Positions 37,546 to 50,932 of a DNA stretch of 64,000 nt are shown here, piece by piece. Numbering within the stretch: the stretch's first letter is position 1; each line of letters starts with the position of its first letter. The notes below the pieces were generated by a model. The model did no database searches, had not been told where the DNA came from, and saw nothing but the letters and a program-made list of their open reading frames with translations. Source of the stretch: Dasyornis broadbenti (lineage: Eukaryota; Chordata; Aves; Passeriformes; Dasyornithidae); assembly GCA_013397935.1 (NCBI GenBank), contig VZRN01004719.1:1658487-1722486 (forward strand), in the 5' to 3' direction. The translations under genes were made by a program, and so were the position numbers.

Positions 37546-40500
37546 ACAGATGGGACAGAAACACTTCTTACTTTGGAGTAATCTGAGAAATTAATGAAAA
37601 ACTGGTATATCTAGCCATGGGCACTTAAAATTCAGATATTTAAACCTGGTAGTATTAGTTTGTGCTGATTTTATATCCAGCCTCCAGCAGTAACAATTAA
37701 TAAACCTGGATTAGATAGTGGGTTAAAACTGTGAGTTTTGTATAAAAGAAACTCTTCATGCAGTAATTTCTGCATGGTGCTTTTCACTTAGAACAATTTT
37801 GCTAAATCTTTGTAACTTATTTTGAAATGTAACAGTTAACAGGAATCTGCTTCTTTTCTAAGTTCCTTGTTCATGGAGTTTTAGCTCTTCAGTGTAAATG
37901 GCTGTCCTTTGGTTATGGGTTTGTAAATAGCAATTACCTGCTTCACTGTTTGGCCAAACATTTGTGAGAGATATTGCAGTGACTCCAATTTGCTGTAACC
38001 TAATTAAACTGTAGGATTTTCTGACAGCTCTGGCATTCTTAACAAACTTGTGTTCTTTAAAAAGCAGCCTTTTCACTGACTTCAGATGAGGCTCCTGTGT
38101 GTGGCAGCTGGTACTGCAAACCAGTATGAGAGTTCTAGCCTTCACAGCTGATATTGATCTTGCTGGAAACGTAAAATGATCACATACAAACAATAAATTC
38201 TCAGGTAAAGTTTTACTGAAGCACTATCAGGAGAAAGTTTCCCTTTCCAAAAGTGTTCCAAATTTTTGCATTTGTCTCTGAGGATTTGCACAGGAGTTAG
38301 GATACAAGTACTCTGGGTCAAATTGTCCAAAGGTATTTGAAAGCATAAGTATGATGAGCGATCAAAGAGGGATTTTAAAATATTGTAAGTCATTTAGATG
38401 TGGTGGGTTGCAGTGGTTCTTGCTTAGCCATCAGAATATGAAGGCCAACCACAAACAGCTTAAAAGAAAGGTAAAACCTTCAAAACACAGCCAGAGGTGT
38501 TCATTGACAGAAGAGGAGGAGTTTGAAGGGTCATGGTTTTTTGAGGCCTTTGGGTTATTCAGAGGGGGCTCTGAAGATGAAAATACAATGAGGTTGTTTA
38601 AAAGACACGAAGTTATGGTACATGGCAAATAAATAAGTAGAAAAGCAAATATACTTTTCATTTGCCAGAAGACTGGAAATTGCAGAAAGCTTTTTCTTTT
38701 TCATATGTAATATTTCTGTTATATCTACTTACAGTAACACGTATGTTAACAGTGCTGCATTACATATAATGACATATGTATTATATTTCTATATTATCTG
38801 CTTAATATTTAGCAACTACAGCTGAATATGGAAAATCAACTACTGTTCACAAGCCAAAGTCCATTATTAACAGTCAGACTTTTTTTTTAATGTGCTGTGC
38901 TAAATCTTGGTGTGGGACTACAGTTGAGAGGCCAGGTATGACTAATTCCTGAATCAAGTGTCCAGATGAAGACGGGAGTGCCCAGAGCTGTCTTACATGA
39001 ACCTGAAAAATTGTTCCTCATTGTATTTGCTTAGATTACTTTCTATTCTTAGCCCATGAAAGGGTTTTTCAGATACTTCTAACTGGATCCTGGAAACAAT
39101 TTAGCTAGAACAAACAGTCTCTAAACAAATCTGCGTGTGTCTTTTAGGCCTAACCCCTATGGAAATGCAGGACCAAAATGTACTAATGCTGATTCTCAGT
39201 GCCTTGTTAAGCTTTTGGCCTGCTCCCAAGCACCAGTCTTCCCCTCTCTTCTGCATCCCCATTTTCCAAATACTTCTGAGTGTAGTTACAAGCATTTCAG
39301 TAATTTTGAGGCCGGAGAGATGGCTGTGGCCATCTGGTCTGCACTGTTGAGTAATAGAGGCCACGCAGTCCGCCCAGTAGTCACTATTTTAAACTCTGTA
39401 AGAGTGAGTGAATAGGTTATGGGAAGGCATCAACACTTCATTTAGAAGATTAGTATTGATCCAGTGCATCTATGAACAGATTGTGTCATCTGTTACAGGT
39501 GAGGCATTCTCTGATTTCAAGCCAATACTACTGTTGCAGCACTCATCTCACAGATGTCTAGGGTTGCATACCTGCTACTGTGGGAGCTCCCAGACAGTCA
39601 TTCCGTGTTTGCCAGTCAAGGAATAGCTGTGGATTTAGCGTTCAGGGGTGAAATAGCAATTTGTGTTTTGGAAGAGAATTCTACCGAAGTAGTGCATGTA
39701 ACACATGTTAAAGCTGGATTTTCTGTTTCAGAAAAAGAATTGGTTGTAACAAGCTTCTTCCTCCAATCCCTACATTTCTTTTTACCTGTTTTCACAGCTC
39801 TAGGAGTCCCTAATTTGCTGTGAGGCAATGGCTGTGTGACATTGCTTTACGGCATCTGGAAGATGTTAAAAGCCTGATTTTTCCCAATGTTTTAGATTTC
39901 AGTTCATAGCAGAATAGGAGAGGGTGAATCTTTTCTTTAACTGTACGTCTGAAGCAGATTCATTGCAGGTGTGTGTGTACCTGATGAAATTCCCTACTTT
40001 GCTGTGAGCATGGTCCAAGGTCTGTGCCCACTGTACATAGCTATTCTTTTTTTCTGTACAGACTTAGTGTAGTTTTCCCACTTTACATGAGATATTAATT
40101 CTATAAACAGTTTCTGGCCCATTGGAAATGATGAGGGAGTCCACCCATGTCCTGTACAGATGCTGAGGATTTGAAAAAAGAATTAAGGCAAAAATCTGTA
40201 TGACTGAAGCCAAATTTGATGTAATCTGGAAAAGTAATCCTCTTGCTCAATTTTAAAGTCAGTGGGAGTTTTGCCTGTTACAGTTTGGACCAACTAAGCT
40301 AATCATAAAAGTGCCTAGTTTTCAAAGAAACTTAGTAAAATATTACATAAAAGAAAGCCAGATCACATTAAGATCAATGAGAACACAAACTCTGGAAGAA
40401 ACATGTGCAGCCCAAAATGAAATTATGTGCCCCCACTTCCTAAACCTTGGAGCTAAGAACTTCTGCTGGCCGAGTGTGTATGTAAGAACCCTCCAAACTG

Positions 40501-40636
40501 AGTAATTGGTCAGTTATCTAAGTTTTTTCATCTTCCCCACTGACCACGGCAGGAAGCCTGATCTAGACAGAGATCGGCAATTGCATCCAGCTGCTAATGA
40601 CAAAACTGTTACAGAAGAGGAATGTGCTGTGAAAAC

Positions 40637-41420
40637 CATAGAATTGCAGAATGGTTTGGGCTGGAAGGAGCCTTAAAAGTCATTTGGTTCCAAGCTGTGG
40701 ATGACGACATCCTCCACTAGACCAGATTGCTCAAAGCCTCATCCAACCTGTCGTTGAACACTTCTAGAGATGGAGCCTCCACAGCTTTTCTGTGCAACCT
40801 GTTCAAGATAGTAAGGAATTTCTTTTTAACATCTAATCCAAACCTAGTCTCTTTCAGTTTAAAGCCATTCCCCCTTGTTCTGTCGCTACTGTCCCTCTCA
40901 GCTGTCTTTAGCCCCCTGTAGGTACTGGAAGGTGCTACAAAGTCTTCACAAAGCCTCTTTACCAAACTGAACAACCCTGAACCTCTCAGCCTGTCTTCAG
41001 AGGAGAGGTGCTCCTTTTAAATTTTCCTTTTTAAAATTGGGGATTTTGTTTCCTCTTTTGCAGTCAGTGGGAACTTCACTGAAGTACTGTGACTTCTCAA
41101 ATGTGATGGATAGTGGCTTGGCCACCTGCTCTGACAGTTCTTTCAGGACCTGCAGATGCCTCTCATCAGGTCCCATGGACCTTCAGGTTCCTTATGTGGC
41201 TTTGAACCTGATCTTCTCCTGCTGTGGGTGCTTCTTCATTCTCCAAATTCCTGCTTTGCCTTCTGCAAGTTGAGGGGTCTGACTGGAGCATTTGCCAATG
41301 AAGACCAAGGCAAAAACATCATTGAGTACCTCAGCCTTCTCATTTCCTGGGTAACCACCTCTTCCATTTCCTTCCACGTGTTCCCTGGTATCAAGTCTCA
41401 GTACAAATCCCTAGTGAAAA
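40637..41420 (-). mobile_element. CR1 LINE, internally deleted
   Basis: The left part (40637-41015) is a CR1 3' UTR in reverse, starting CATAGAATTGCAGAATGG. The right part (about 41045-41420) is the linker and early reverse transcriptase region of CR1 ORF2 on the same strand, with a recognisable NEKAEVLNDVFALVFIGKCS near 41345-41285. The two parts are in the correct order but most of the polymerase region between them is missing, so this is one copy with a large internal deletion, or two neighbouring insertions. Frames are broken and nothing is expressed. Confidence 0.85.
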
Positions 41421-44400
41421 TCTCGGACAAACCACTGGGTTTGTTTTGCAGCTGAGGTGAGGCACTGATTCATGTGAGCTACTATGTTCCCACAGTAATG
41501 GTCTCACAATTAGAAAGCCAACACCTTTGGTTCATTCTCTCAAACATTATCAGAAAAGTCTCAGTTCTGGATTTTTGCATGTGATTTTCTCACACGAGAG
41601 GCAACCTGGGGCTGCCAGAAACTGGGTGTTTGAGTAACCAGCACGTGTGATTTTAGATCCAGAGCAGTACTGGTCAGAGGGAGTCCCACTGTTCTTCAGT
41701 TGTGTCATGTAGGAAGCGGGTGTCTGTATTTGTGTTGGGATTTATAGAAGAAAATATTCTTTGTCAGCTTAGCATCTCTGTGAAGGAAGGTTGAATAAAC
41801 CTGCACTTTGTGTGGCCTCATGTCAGTGTAGCTGATTTACTATTTGGTGTTTGGTGGGGTATAGAAAAAGGAGTGATGTGAACACGACCGAGCATGTGGT
41901 CTTTGGTAAGATTGTCTTCCTTTGAGCATCTCATACAGATACAGTTACTGCAGTTTTTTAAGCTCTCAGTGAAATGTAGAAGATGCTGATATTTAATCTT
42001 TTTTTACCTGAGTGTTTCTTTCACCTCTAAGCATACCAAAACTTACAGTAGCTTTGTACTACAAAAAGCTGTCTAAAAACTCCTAGAGGTTGTGGCAGCA
42101 GTGGCAAAACCAGGCTGGTAATAGTTTACCAAGAATATACTATTTTCCTGCTGTGACTCATGCCTTTCTTTTCAAAAGCAAAGCAGCTTATAAATCAGTT
42201 AGGTGTGAGCAAGTAAAACAATGGAAAAGAATGTTGTATTTGAGCACTTGTGTTTCCATCCTGCTGGTAGGTGACAACAGCAATTTTTCGTTGCAGAAAT
42301 AATAATGCTTGCCATCTCTTATTTAAAAAGCTGGGAATGAAAGAAACCTAAACTTTATAAAGTCTCGTGGAGTAGCCAGGTACAGGGCTGTGCTGAGGGT
42401 GTGTACATTCATGTGCTGTTTGGGATCAGCTGTCCTAGTTGCTGTGAAGTTAATGCAAAGGCACAGCTGTTCCCTGAGTGGGGCTATAGTAGAATATCTC
42501 TCTTAGGATCTGTATTTCAGGTGAATCTCTGTTACTTTGATATGAAATGTATTGGCTTTAATTTATATTGTGTAGCTAAGGGTGTGTCCTGATGAATATG
42601 AATAAAGTGGTTAGTTTGAATTAGGGCACCAGGGTTCAACATGAGGCAGGAATACTTCATTCCCTTATAACTGCTTCCCTCCTGACAGATGCAGAGGCTG
42701 AAATATGGTTCCTGAGTGTAGTTATGATTTTCACCTTTACTACAAAGGAGAGGGACAGACATTTCGTATAATGCATGGCTATGAAAATAAACTCTGTACT
42801 TGATAATTCCAGATGAGGTATTGGAAAAGCTTTGGATACTCATTTCTAATTTTTTTTCTCTCTTTAGTGCAGAATTACAGCAATGCATTTCTAAAACTGT
42901 GTTTGCTGTGGCCATCTTACATGATGCAGAAAGGTGGTGAAAAACATTAATGAATGTTGAATTTTTAGTGAATTACTCTGACTTCTGAATTTTAATTCTG
43001 TATTAAGAACACTGGCATTTATAAATTCTGTGATGACCTGCAGACCACCTTGCTTATAAATGCAAAGCCATCACTTTGTTCTGCAGCATATTACAGACAT
43101 AGCTATGCTACAAACTAGCAAAGCCTTATCAATTTTTCATCTAAGGAAATTTCTCGGGGTTTTTATTTTAGATGCTGAAAAATCTTGCTTTTTGCAAAAA
43201 AAACCTTGCTTTGAAGAGCTCACTTGAAGCCAATAAATGGGTTTATTGTAGAGGATAAGGAGAAATTTGCCAATATTTTGGGAGGCTGCTGAATTAAATA
43301 CACAAACTACCAAGGACTCAGATTTGGTGAACTAAAACTATGTATTTGTTATTTATACCACAATGTATGTTGTAATCACAGTCTACAAAAGCCAGGGATA
43401 CCAGGGCAGTGGAATGGGGAGAAGAGAAAACAACTGGAGTTTGTTCTTCATCAGGAATAACTGTTGCTTTCTTTGTTAAACCACGGGACATATTGGGTCT
43501 TCCATTAAAACATCATGCCTGAACAACATGCTTTTTTGGCCCATTCTCCATCTTTTCAAGGTTTTTAAGAGCTCACATCTTTCTGTTCTTCAATTTACAA
43601 ATAATTTTGCAAATTTTTGTGAGAGTTCTGTTAGTATGAAAAAAGAGAATGATCTTCCAAGCCTGCTGCTAAGTAGGAGAAAAATTACCTGTTCATTACC
43701 AAGACTTAAAAGCTTTTCCATTTTTAATATGAGATTTCAGTTTTTCAAGTGCTTTTTTCGGCAAGTTTTAACACCTGTTATATTTGTTTGTGCTGAGTTT
43801 TTTTTTTTTTTTTTTCCCCAAAAGAGAGTGAATTCTGGCATTTGTCAAGAGGTAACTGATGTAAATATCGATACTTTCATCGTAAAGTTCTGAAAGAGTT
43901 TTAAACACTGGTGAAGTCGAGGTCACCAGAAGACCCCAGTTACAATATTTTAGCAAGGGTGCAGTGAGTCAAATTGATGTGTATTCCAGTAGATGCCTTG
44001 GACTAGAGGTGCAGCTTGCACTCGCGAGGTGGCATCAGTGTGTCAGAGCTTATTTTTCCAAGTCAACTAACAAATAGTTAAAGATATAAGAATATAATAA
44101 TTCTAAGTCACTTGGAAAAGTCACGCAAGCAATTTAGAGGTGGTGTTAGAAAGCACTCTGCTGTAAAATCTCAGGACTGTCAGCCGATATGCCTTTCATG
44201 ACCTTTTTTGAATTTTACTATGGTAAGACCAGGAATAGAAAACAGTCTTCATGGAGCTTGTTATTGAGGGCTGCATTTCAATAAGCAATGCATAAGATTT
44301 CTGTGTGAAGTTGCTTGGTGGTAAAATTATATGGTATAACTTGATAGACTGGTATGAATTATGTAATGCATATATAATGGACAGTATATTTTTAGAGGCA

Positions 44401-47400
44401 GTGAAAATGAAAAGATAAATGTGTCATGAAAATGAAAAGTTAATACAAAATTTTCTGGTTCTTCTGTTCTGGTTTGCAAAACAGTTTCTCTATTCTTATT
44501 TTCTAAATGGATCAACCACGAACATACAATAATGGAGATTAACTCAGCAGAGACAAAAAAATAGATTTTCTTGCTCCAGGCTACATGTGGTGTTAGTCCT
44601 GTGGTTAGCTGTTGACAACATGATGAGGTATGAATTAATACTACTATGTTCTGTATTCAGGGTCTTGTTTCAATTACAGTAGTTCATTATGTAACTATAC
44701 TTTAAAAAAAAAAGTATTTTACAGGGTTAATTGCCAAGGCTCTGGCATTTCTGTTTATCTTTACAGAATAATATATAATTCAGTGCTGGAAACTAGTTCC
44801 AAGACAAGAAATGCAGTCTTCTGCAGTTTTAAGCAGATAAATCACCTTCTTCAGCCTATTGTGTAATCTGCAAAAGGCAGACACACATGTTGCTGGCTCA
44901 ATTGACAAACTTGATGGCAGTGTATGAAATGGCTGTTGTGCTTATAAAAAATAATACAGAGACATCAGCTTTGTAAAATTAAAAATTTTATCTAAGATAG
45001 GAGCTGAGTGTAGAAGGAATGGAAACACAAAGGTCACCCAGACATAGTGCATGGATGAACAATTATTAGTATAATTCTTTGCAGCTTTCAAGAAACTGAT
45101 GTTTTTCATTTCTCTTGGATATTCAAATGTCTTTCATACATTTCACTGACTGCTAAAATGTACCATTTCATATTAAGGTATCAGATTACAATGTAAACAC
45201 AGAAATGTTAAAATGAGCATTCAGGCTTCAAGAACTGGGTTCTATGTCTGCCTGTGGGCCTGGGAGTTATCATTGAGGTGCTGAGTCCTACTTTTGTCTG
45301 CAGGAAGGTAGCTTAAGAAGCAAGATGATCTTAAGATGGTCTATATTATGTATAATTTATCATGTTGCACTTCAGTCTATCATGGATTTTTGCTTCCTGT
45401 TACTGGGGAATATATATATCTATTATATATCTGGGCTGATTTGTAGTATGTAGGGATAAGGTGTTACTATTGGTATTACTACTTAAACAATAGGTGCAAA
45501 AATGTAACATTGTTCCTGCTGTTGGCTATTTCTGTGCAGGGAAACAGATAGGTTTTTAACCACCACTGTGAAAATAAGTCATTGTTTTCATCAGCCAAAG
45601 AGGAATTTGATAAAGGCTAGAAAATAAAACTTCTACTTGGCTTCTCACAGTGCATAAGTATTATCAGACCCCATAACAGCTTTCTTATGGCAAGGGCTTG
45701 TAACCTTTCATGGGTGAAGCACTGTATTACATTGTTCTTCCTCAAATGGAGGTAGAGGTTAGCTGGGCCCAGAAGAAGTTGAATAAACTCAGCAGATCCA
45801 GGAGCTGAGAAACAGCTACCTTTCCTAGGTGACAGTCTCAAGATGCTGGCTCCCTCTGCTTCTGATCTGCAGACAGAATATCTTGCTTTTGGATGTTGTC
45901 CAAAATACCCTGACATAATATTTTTTGTACCTGCTTAGGAGGCTGCTGGCTTTCCCTTGAGCAATTCCAGGGAGTGTTGCTTAACAACACTCAAATCTTT
46001 CATACACAGTTGTGGATAAGGAGGAAGGAAGGCTCTTTGGGTCCACCATTTGCTTCTGTTGTGCGTATGAGATGTTGGAACAGTCTCAGGAAGCCATGAA
46101 GCACAACAAGAAGTTGCATAAGGAGAGGAAATGTGTTTTTACCACCACAAGTAAGAGGGGAAGACATAAGAAAGGAAAAAACCCATAGCCAATGGTGAAC
46201 ATGCTGTGCTGTCAAAACATAGTCATATAATTCATATGCTAAAACATAATCAAGTACTTGAATAGTAGATAAGCAGGACTTTTCCCTAACAGGTCTTCAT
46301 GCTACATTTTAAACTAATTTCTAATGTTGTCACCGTTCTTCTGATTTTATGGTTAATTTTTCATCAATTTTGGTCTCATTTGTGAACTGTCCATGCTTAG
46401 ATTGCAATTTCACATAATACATTCATTGTGCAAGACTGCAAAAATAATTTATTCTTTAACTAGTACAGTAGCTGACATAATCTGAAGCTTAAGATGTGTA
46501 ATTAGTCGACTGATTTTTGACTGTAATTATTTGTGCTCTGCTTGGAACAGAACACAACAGCCACTCTCCTCAAAAAGCAAGTGGCTTTTGTAATTATAGG
46601 AATTTTTCCAGTATATATAAAACCCATTTTCCATAAATAATCAGGGAAAATGTACATTCTTTACATGCTCATAAAAATTATGTAAGGAGGGATATGAAAA
46701 TGGTGATAAAAAGTTCAGCTTAGAAGCAGATTAATTGTTAGGGGTTTTTTAATTTTTTTTTTTCCATCCATGGAGATGCTACAGTGGGTGTTTCTCAAAG
46801 TGTAAGCCTGATTGACTGAGGATTTCTATTTCACAGCTGGATTTCACCAGATATTTCTCTCCCTTCATTCCACTTGAAGAAATAGTGCTGTGGTATTATA
46901 AAAGGCTTGTGCTGCTTTGGACTAAGGGGAATCTAATAGCAGCTTCCACTCAGCAGGTGACACTTAATACCCTTTAATATCCTCATAAAAATTGAATATG
47001 AAGCAGTTGTTTGTAGACGTAAGATGGAATGAAGAAGGGCTCTTCTGTTATTTCTTTCCCCGTGAGTTTTTGTCTGTTGGTCAGAAAGATAATTATCTTC
47101 ACAGCTGCTTGTTTTGAGTGGTTATCTGGAGCAGTGGAGCACCAGCTGTGGAGCACCAGTCTGGATTAGAGCCACATTTTCTCTGTTCACCTGTCAGCTT
47201 GCTTCATCTAGATGGAAGGAAAAGCCTTGAGCTGCTGAAATGATGCAGCGTGAGCTGTGAAGGAGTAGCTCAGAGCAGCTCTAGGCTGGTGACTTCCCTC
47301 CTGACACTGGCTCCTCCCTGGGTGTTGGATGGTTGGACTGAAGCTGGCTGAGCATTTAGTTTTGGAAGCAGTGGTGGAATGATGGATTTGTCGTGGAGTT

Positions 47401-47715
47401 GGAACATTCTGTGAAAAGTGGAGACAAATGAGCTGTTATTTGTAGCAAACTTTACAGGGTGAATGAACGAAGTATTTGGGAGTAAGCAGTGCCACCTCAA
47501 CACATGACTGGTGCCAGTGGCTGACCCGAATGCCTGCACGCGCCAGGAGCATTTGCACTCAGGCTGACTGGAGTGAAGATTGTGCAAATCGGTGGAGACT
47601 CAGGTGCAAATGCTTTTGGGAAGGATTTGAGCTGAGATAGAGACAAGTATAGTGTACTGCTTGCATGTCTCTCCATCACTGACACAGTGGCAGATTTGAG
47701 TGTAATTCTTGACTA

Positions 47716-47721
<6 letters not shown>

Positions 47722-47754
<33 letters not shown>

Positions 47755-47774
47755 GGTTGTTTTTTTTTGTGGAN
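47722..47774. repeat. Poly-T tract (32 T) ending near a single N
   Basis: 32 consecutive T at 47722-47753, then GGGTTG and a further T run, then one unknown base at 47774. The true tract length is uncertain. Confidence 0.9.
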
Positions 47775-50700
47775 CTGTTTTTGCTAGGAAGAACAAGTGT
47801 TGAACTCATCTGTCCAAGCTACCAGTTGTCCGGGACTCCCTTGGCAGGGCAAGTTTAAGGGAAGCTTCTTGTACATCATGCCCTACAATTATTCCAGTAT
47901 TTCCACTGACTGTAAAGCCAACATAGTTTCTAAGCATGGAGAAGTTTGATTTGAAATTTAACATGACAATAAATAGTAGGAATGCGCTTTCAAATGATGT
48001 TACTGGCTTTTCAGGGCTCTCATCTCTGTCACGCTTGGCCTTTGAAGGACGATATGCACCAGAAAATGCTCATGGTTTTCTTAATGGCACAGAGGGGAGA
48101 TGCACAGCTGATGGGAAAGAAAAAAAGTCCAAGTCTTAGTCAGGTATTGCCTTTGCCCTCTCATTGTGAAGTAATCTGAACTGAATAGAGAAATAACTGA
48201 CTATAATAGTGAAAAAGCAGATGAGGTAGCAGAGATTGTGCATCTGTCATTTTCAGCACTGAGAAGTGTTTACTGGAAGTGAAAAGATGGTCTTATCATT
48301 TGGATCTGAATTTTGGAATGCTTCCTGCTTCCCTTCACATGTCCTAGTACAAGGTGTAAAATTTTATCTATAAAATTTCAGATATTGATGTGCACAAAAA
48401 CATGTGATGTGTTTCAATGCTTGTCCCCAGAAACATGCTGTCTCCTTTCTGGAGAAGCACGAGAAGATGAAGGGCTTTCACTAGTTGACCAACTTGGCAA
48501 CATCTTTGAAACTTGATCCATAAGTAAGAGGTTTTAAAATTTGCATTTTTCTGACAATTACCAGCCTGATGGGTTTGACTGTAAGGGGTAGGTATGTAAT
48601 GATTCTGTTAATGGTGCTAAGGACATGTTCTTCTGCCCATCATCACTGATGGCTACTTACGAGATACTGTGCTTGTAAGAAGTTGGGATATGTATGCTTA
48701 AGTGTTTGTGGGACTAGGATTTGCCTTCATTTACTCTTATGATTTTTGTCTAATCTAAGGGAGTTATGGGCTTAGCTTCTGTAGCCATGATGTTGTGATG
48801 GCTTCAGAGACTACTTTCCTTCTTCCCTGGTGCTCTCCAAAAATGGGCTGAGTTTACAACTAAATCATTAAAATATAGGTCAGGAGTGGTGGAGGGCAAA
48901 GCCTGCTTACCAGCTGAAGTTTCTGGCTTGGTAAAATTCTGGTGCTACTAAATATTTGATCTTAATAACACAGTACCTGATGTCAGGCTACGTTTGCCTC
49001 CTTTTTCTACATTTGCTTACTGTAGTGGTTCCTGTTGCTCATTAGCGATGGATATTAGGGGTATGAAATAACTGCTTACATCTACAATTGCTCTTTATAT
49101 TTACATTTTCTGGCTGTATCTTTAGGGAATTGACAACAGTTTAGTAATAGTTGTGCATTTTAGGGTTTTCAGTTTGGTTTATTCAGCTGTTTTGTATTTT
49201 CCAGACAACTGTTGATGTGGAAATAAGGGTAGAGATCTGTAATTACTTCAAATGATACCAGAATCTATTTATTATTTTCAACCCAAGTGAGTATATCTGT
49301 CACAATATCCATTATTTAGTGGCATGAGAGTAAACTAGACTTTATAATGTTGTCATTAAACCAGTTTTTCCCCTCCTCCATTCATTTTCTTCCTTATGTT
49401 TTTGTAGCACATTATTTTCTTCAGGCTGAATTCTGTATTGGAGCTGCACAGCAGTAGATGTGATCTGATTAGGGAGGTAAAAATCTGACTGTGAGAATAC
49501 TCATCTTGGCAGAAAATACATGATTAAAGGAATGGTGAAATGCAGACACAAATCTCTTGGAGAGTTGTTGAGTGAGAAAATCTCAGAAATAGTCCACCAT
49601 ATTTGTAGGCTCATAACTCACTATGAAACTAAAGCTATCCTTTTAACATGATGGTGAAACCTCAGGAAATTATTGTCTTAAGGTTTGGATTCTTATTTGA
49701 AGTTCATCCAGACAGTTACACCCTGAAGTTCTATACAGTCTGGCTACATCTCACATTAAAATAGGCTTTTTGTTTTTGTGAGGTTGTTTAGTACTTCCTG
49801 CCTCCACTTCATCTGGAAATGCTGTAAGTAAAGCCTTTCTCATCATATGATATTTCTTGTTAATATTATTAATATTTCAGCATTTTGTATTCCAGACTGG
49901 GTGGAGGTTACAAGGATGATAATTTGATTTAATATATGACTGTATATAAAGAAATTTTTGGTCAAACCATCTGGGGGAAAGCAAATAGTTTTAAAGCATA
50001 TTTATTAAAATGCACCACACGACTTGTAGTGTCCTCTAGATTGCTCAGTTATGCTAGAAAGAATTTTCACTGTATTGTCTGAGTACTTAGTGGTCTCAAA
50101 ACAACAAAAATTACAAGTATTATATGTATCTTCCACTACACTTTTATAATTATATCAGTAATCATGAAGCTGATTTATTTAAAATGGGGTAGTGAAAGTG
50201 TGGTGTTTTGGTTTTTAATTCCTGGCTCTCCTCATTAAGCAATTGCAAAACATTCCTGATTGCTTGTGTGCTGAGTCTTGTGTCTGTCTCATGGTCTATC
50301 CATGAGTGCTGGAGAGGTGGAAAAACTCTCCTGTTTTAACTGCCAGTGGGTCTACTGGGTGCATTCAGAAAATGCCCTCAAATGTTTGTCTTAAGTAGGA
50401 TATATATGGTATTTGGCATTTGAGAATTGTTTGGGATTTTTTCAAATAACAGTTTTGCTTTGGAAAATGCTTATTTGTTAAACCTCTTAATTAAACTATC
50501 TCTTTGTTTTCTTGGCCTCATGAAAATTTGGAGGAGGGAGTTTGGGTTTTGTGTTTTTGTAAACCACTAATCTCTGTAGCTTTCCTGTGCAGGGATGTTG
50601 AGGAAGAAAGGGCAAGAATTTACCACATTTCTCCCTGGAGATGTGGGAAACTGCGGATGAGATTCAAGTCCCCACTTAGACTGAGCAGTGCCCTGAGTGA

Positions 50701-50914
50701 GAGGCAACTGTGTACTGTGAGATGGAAGAGCTATAATAAACCCAGCTGTCTACTTAACTAGTTTGGGTGCACACTCCATGAAACACAAGATACATATTAA
50801 CTTGTCTCATTAAGGCAAATGTGCCCACTACCATTCCTCATAATAACTGCCTGTTGTCCAGGTTCTTTGTTATAGGTAACACGTAAAAATATGTTTTCTT
50901 ATGGGTAAAATACT

Positions 50915-50932
50915 AAAAAAAAAAAAAAAAAA
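50915..50932. repeat. Poly-A tract (18 A)
   Basis: 18 A followed by TT and eight more A. No retroposed gene body is recognisable upstream of it. Confidence 0.85.
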
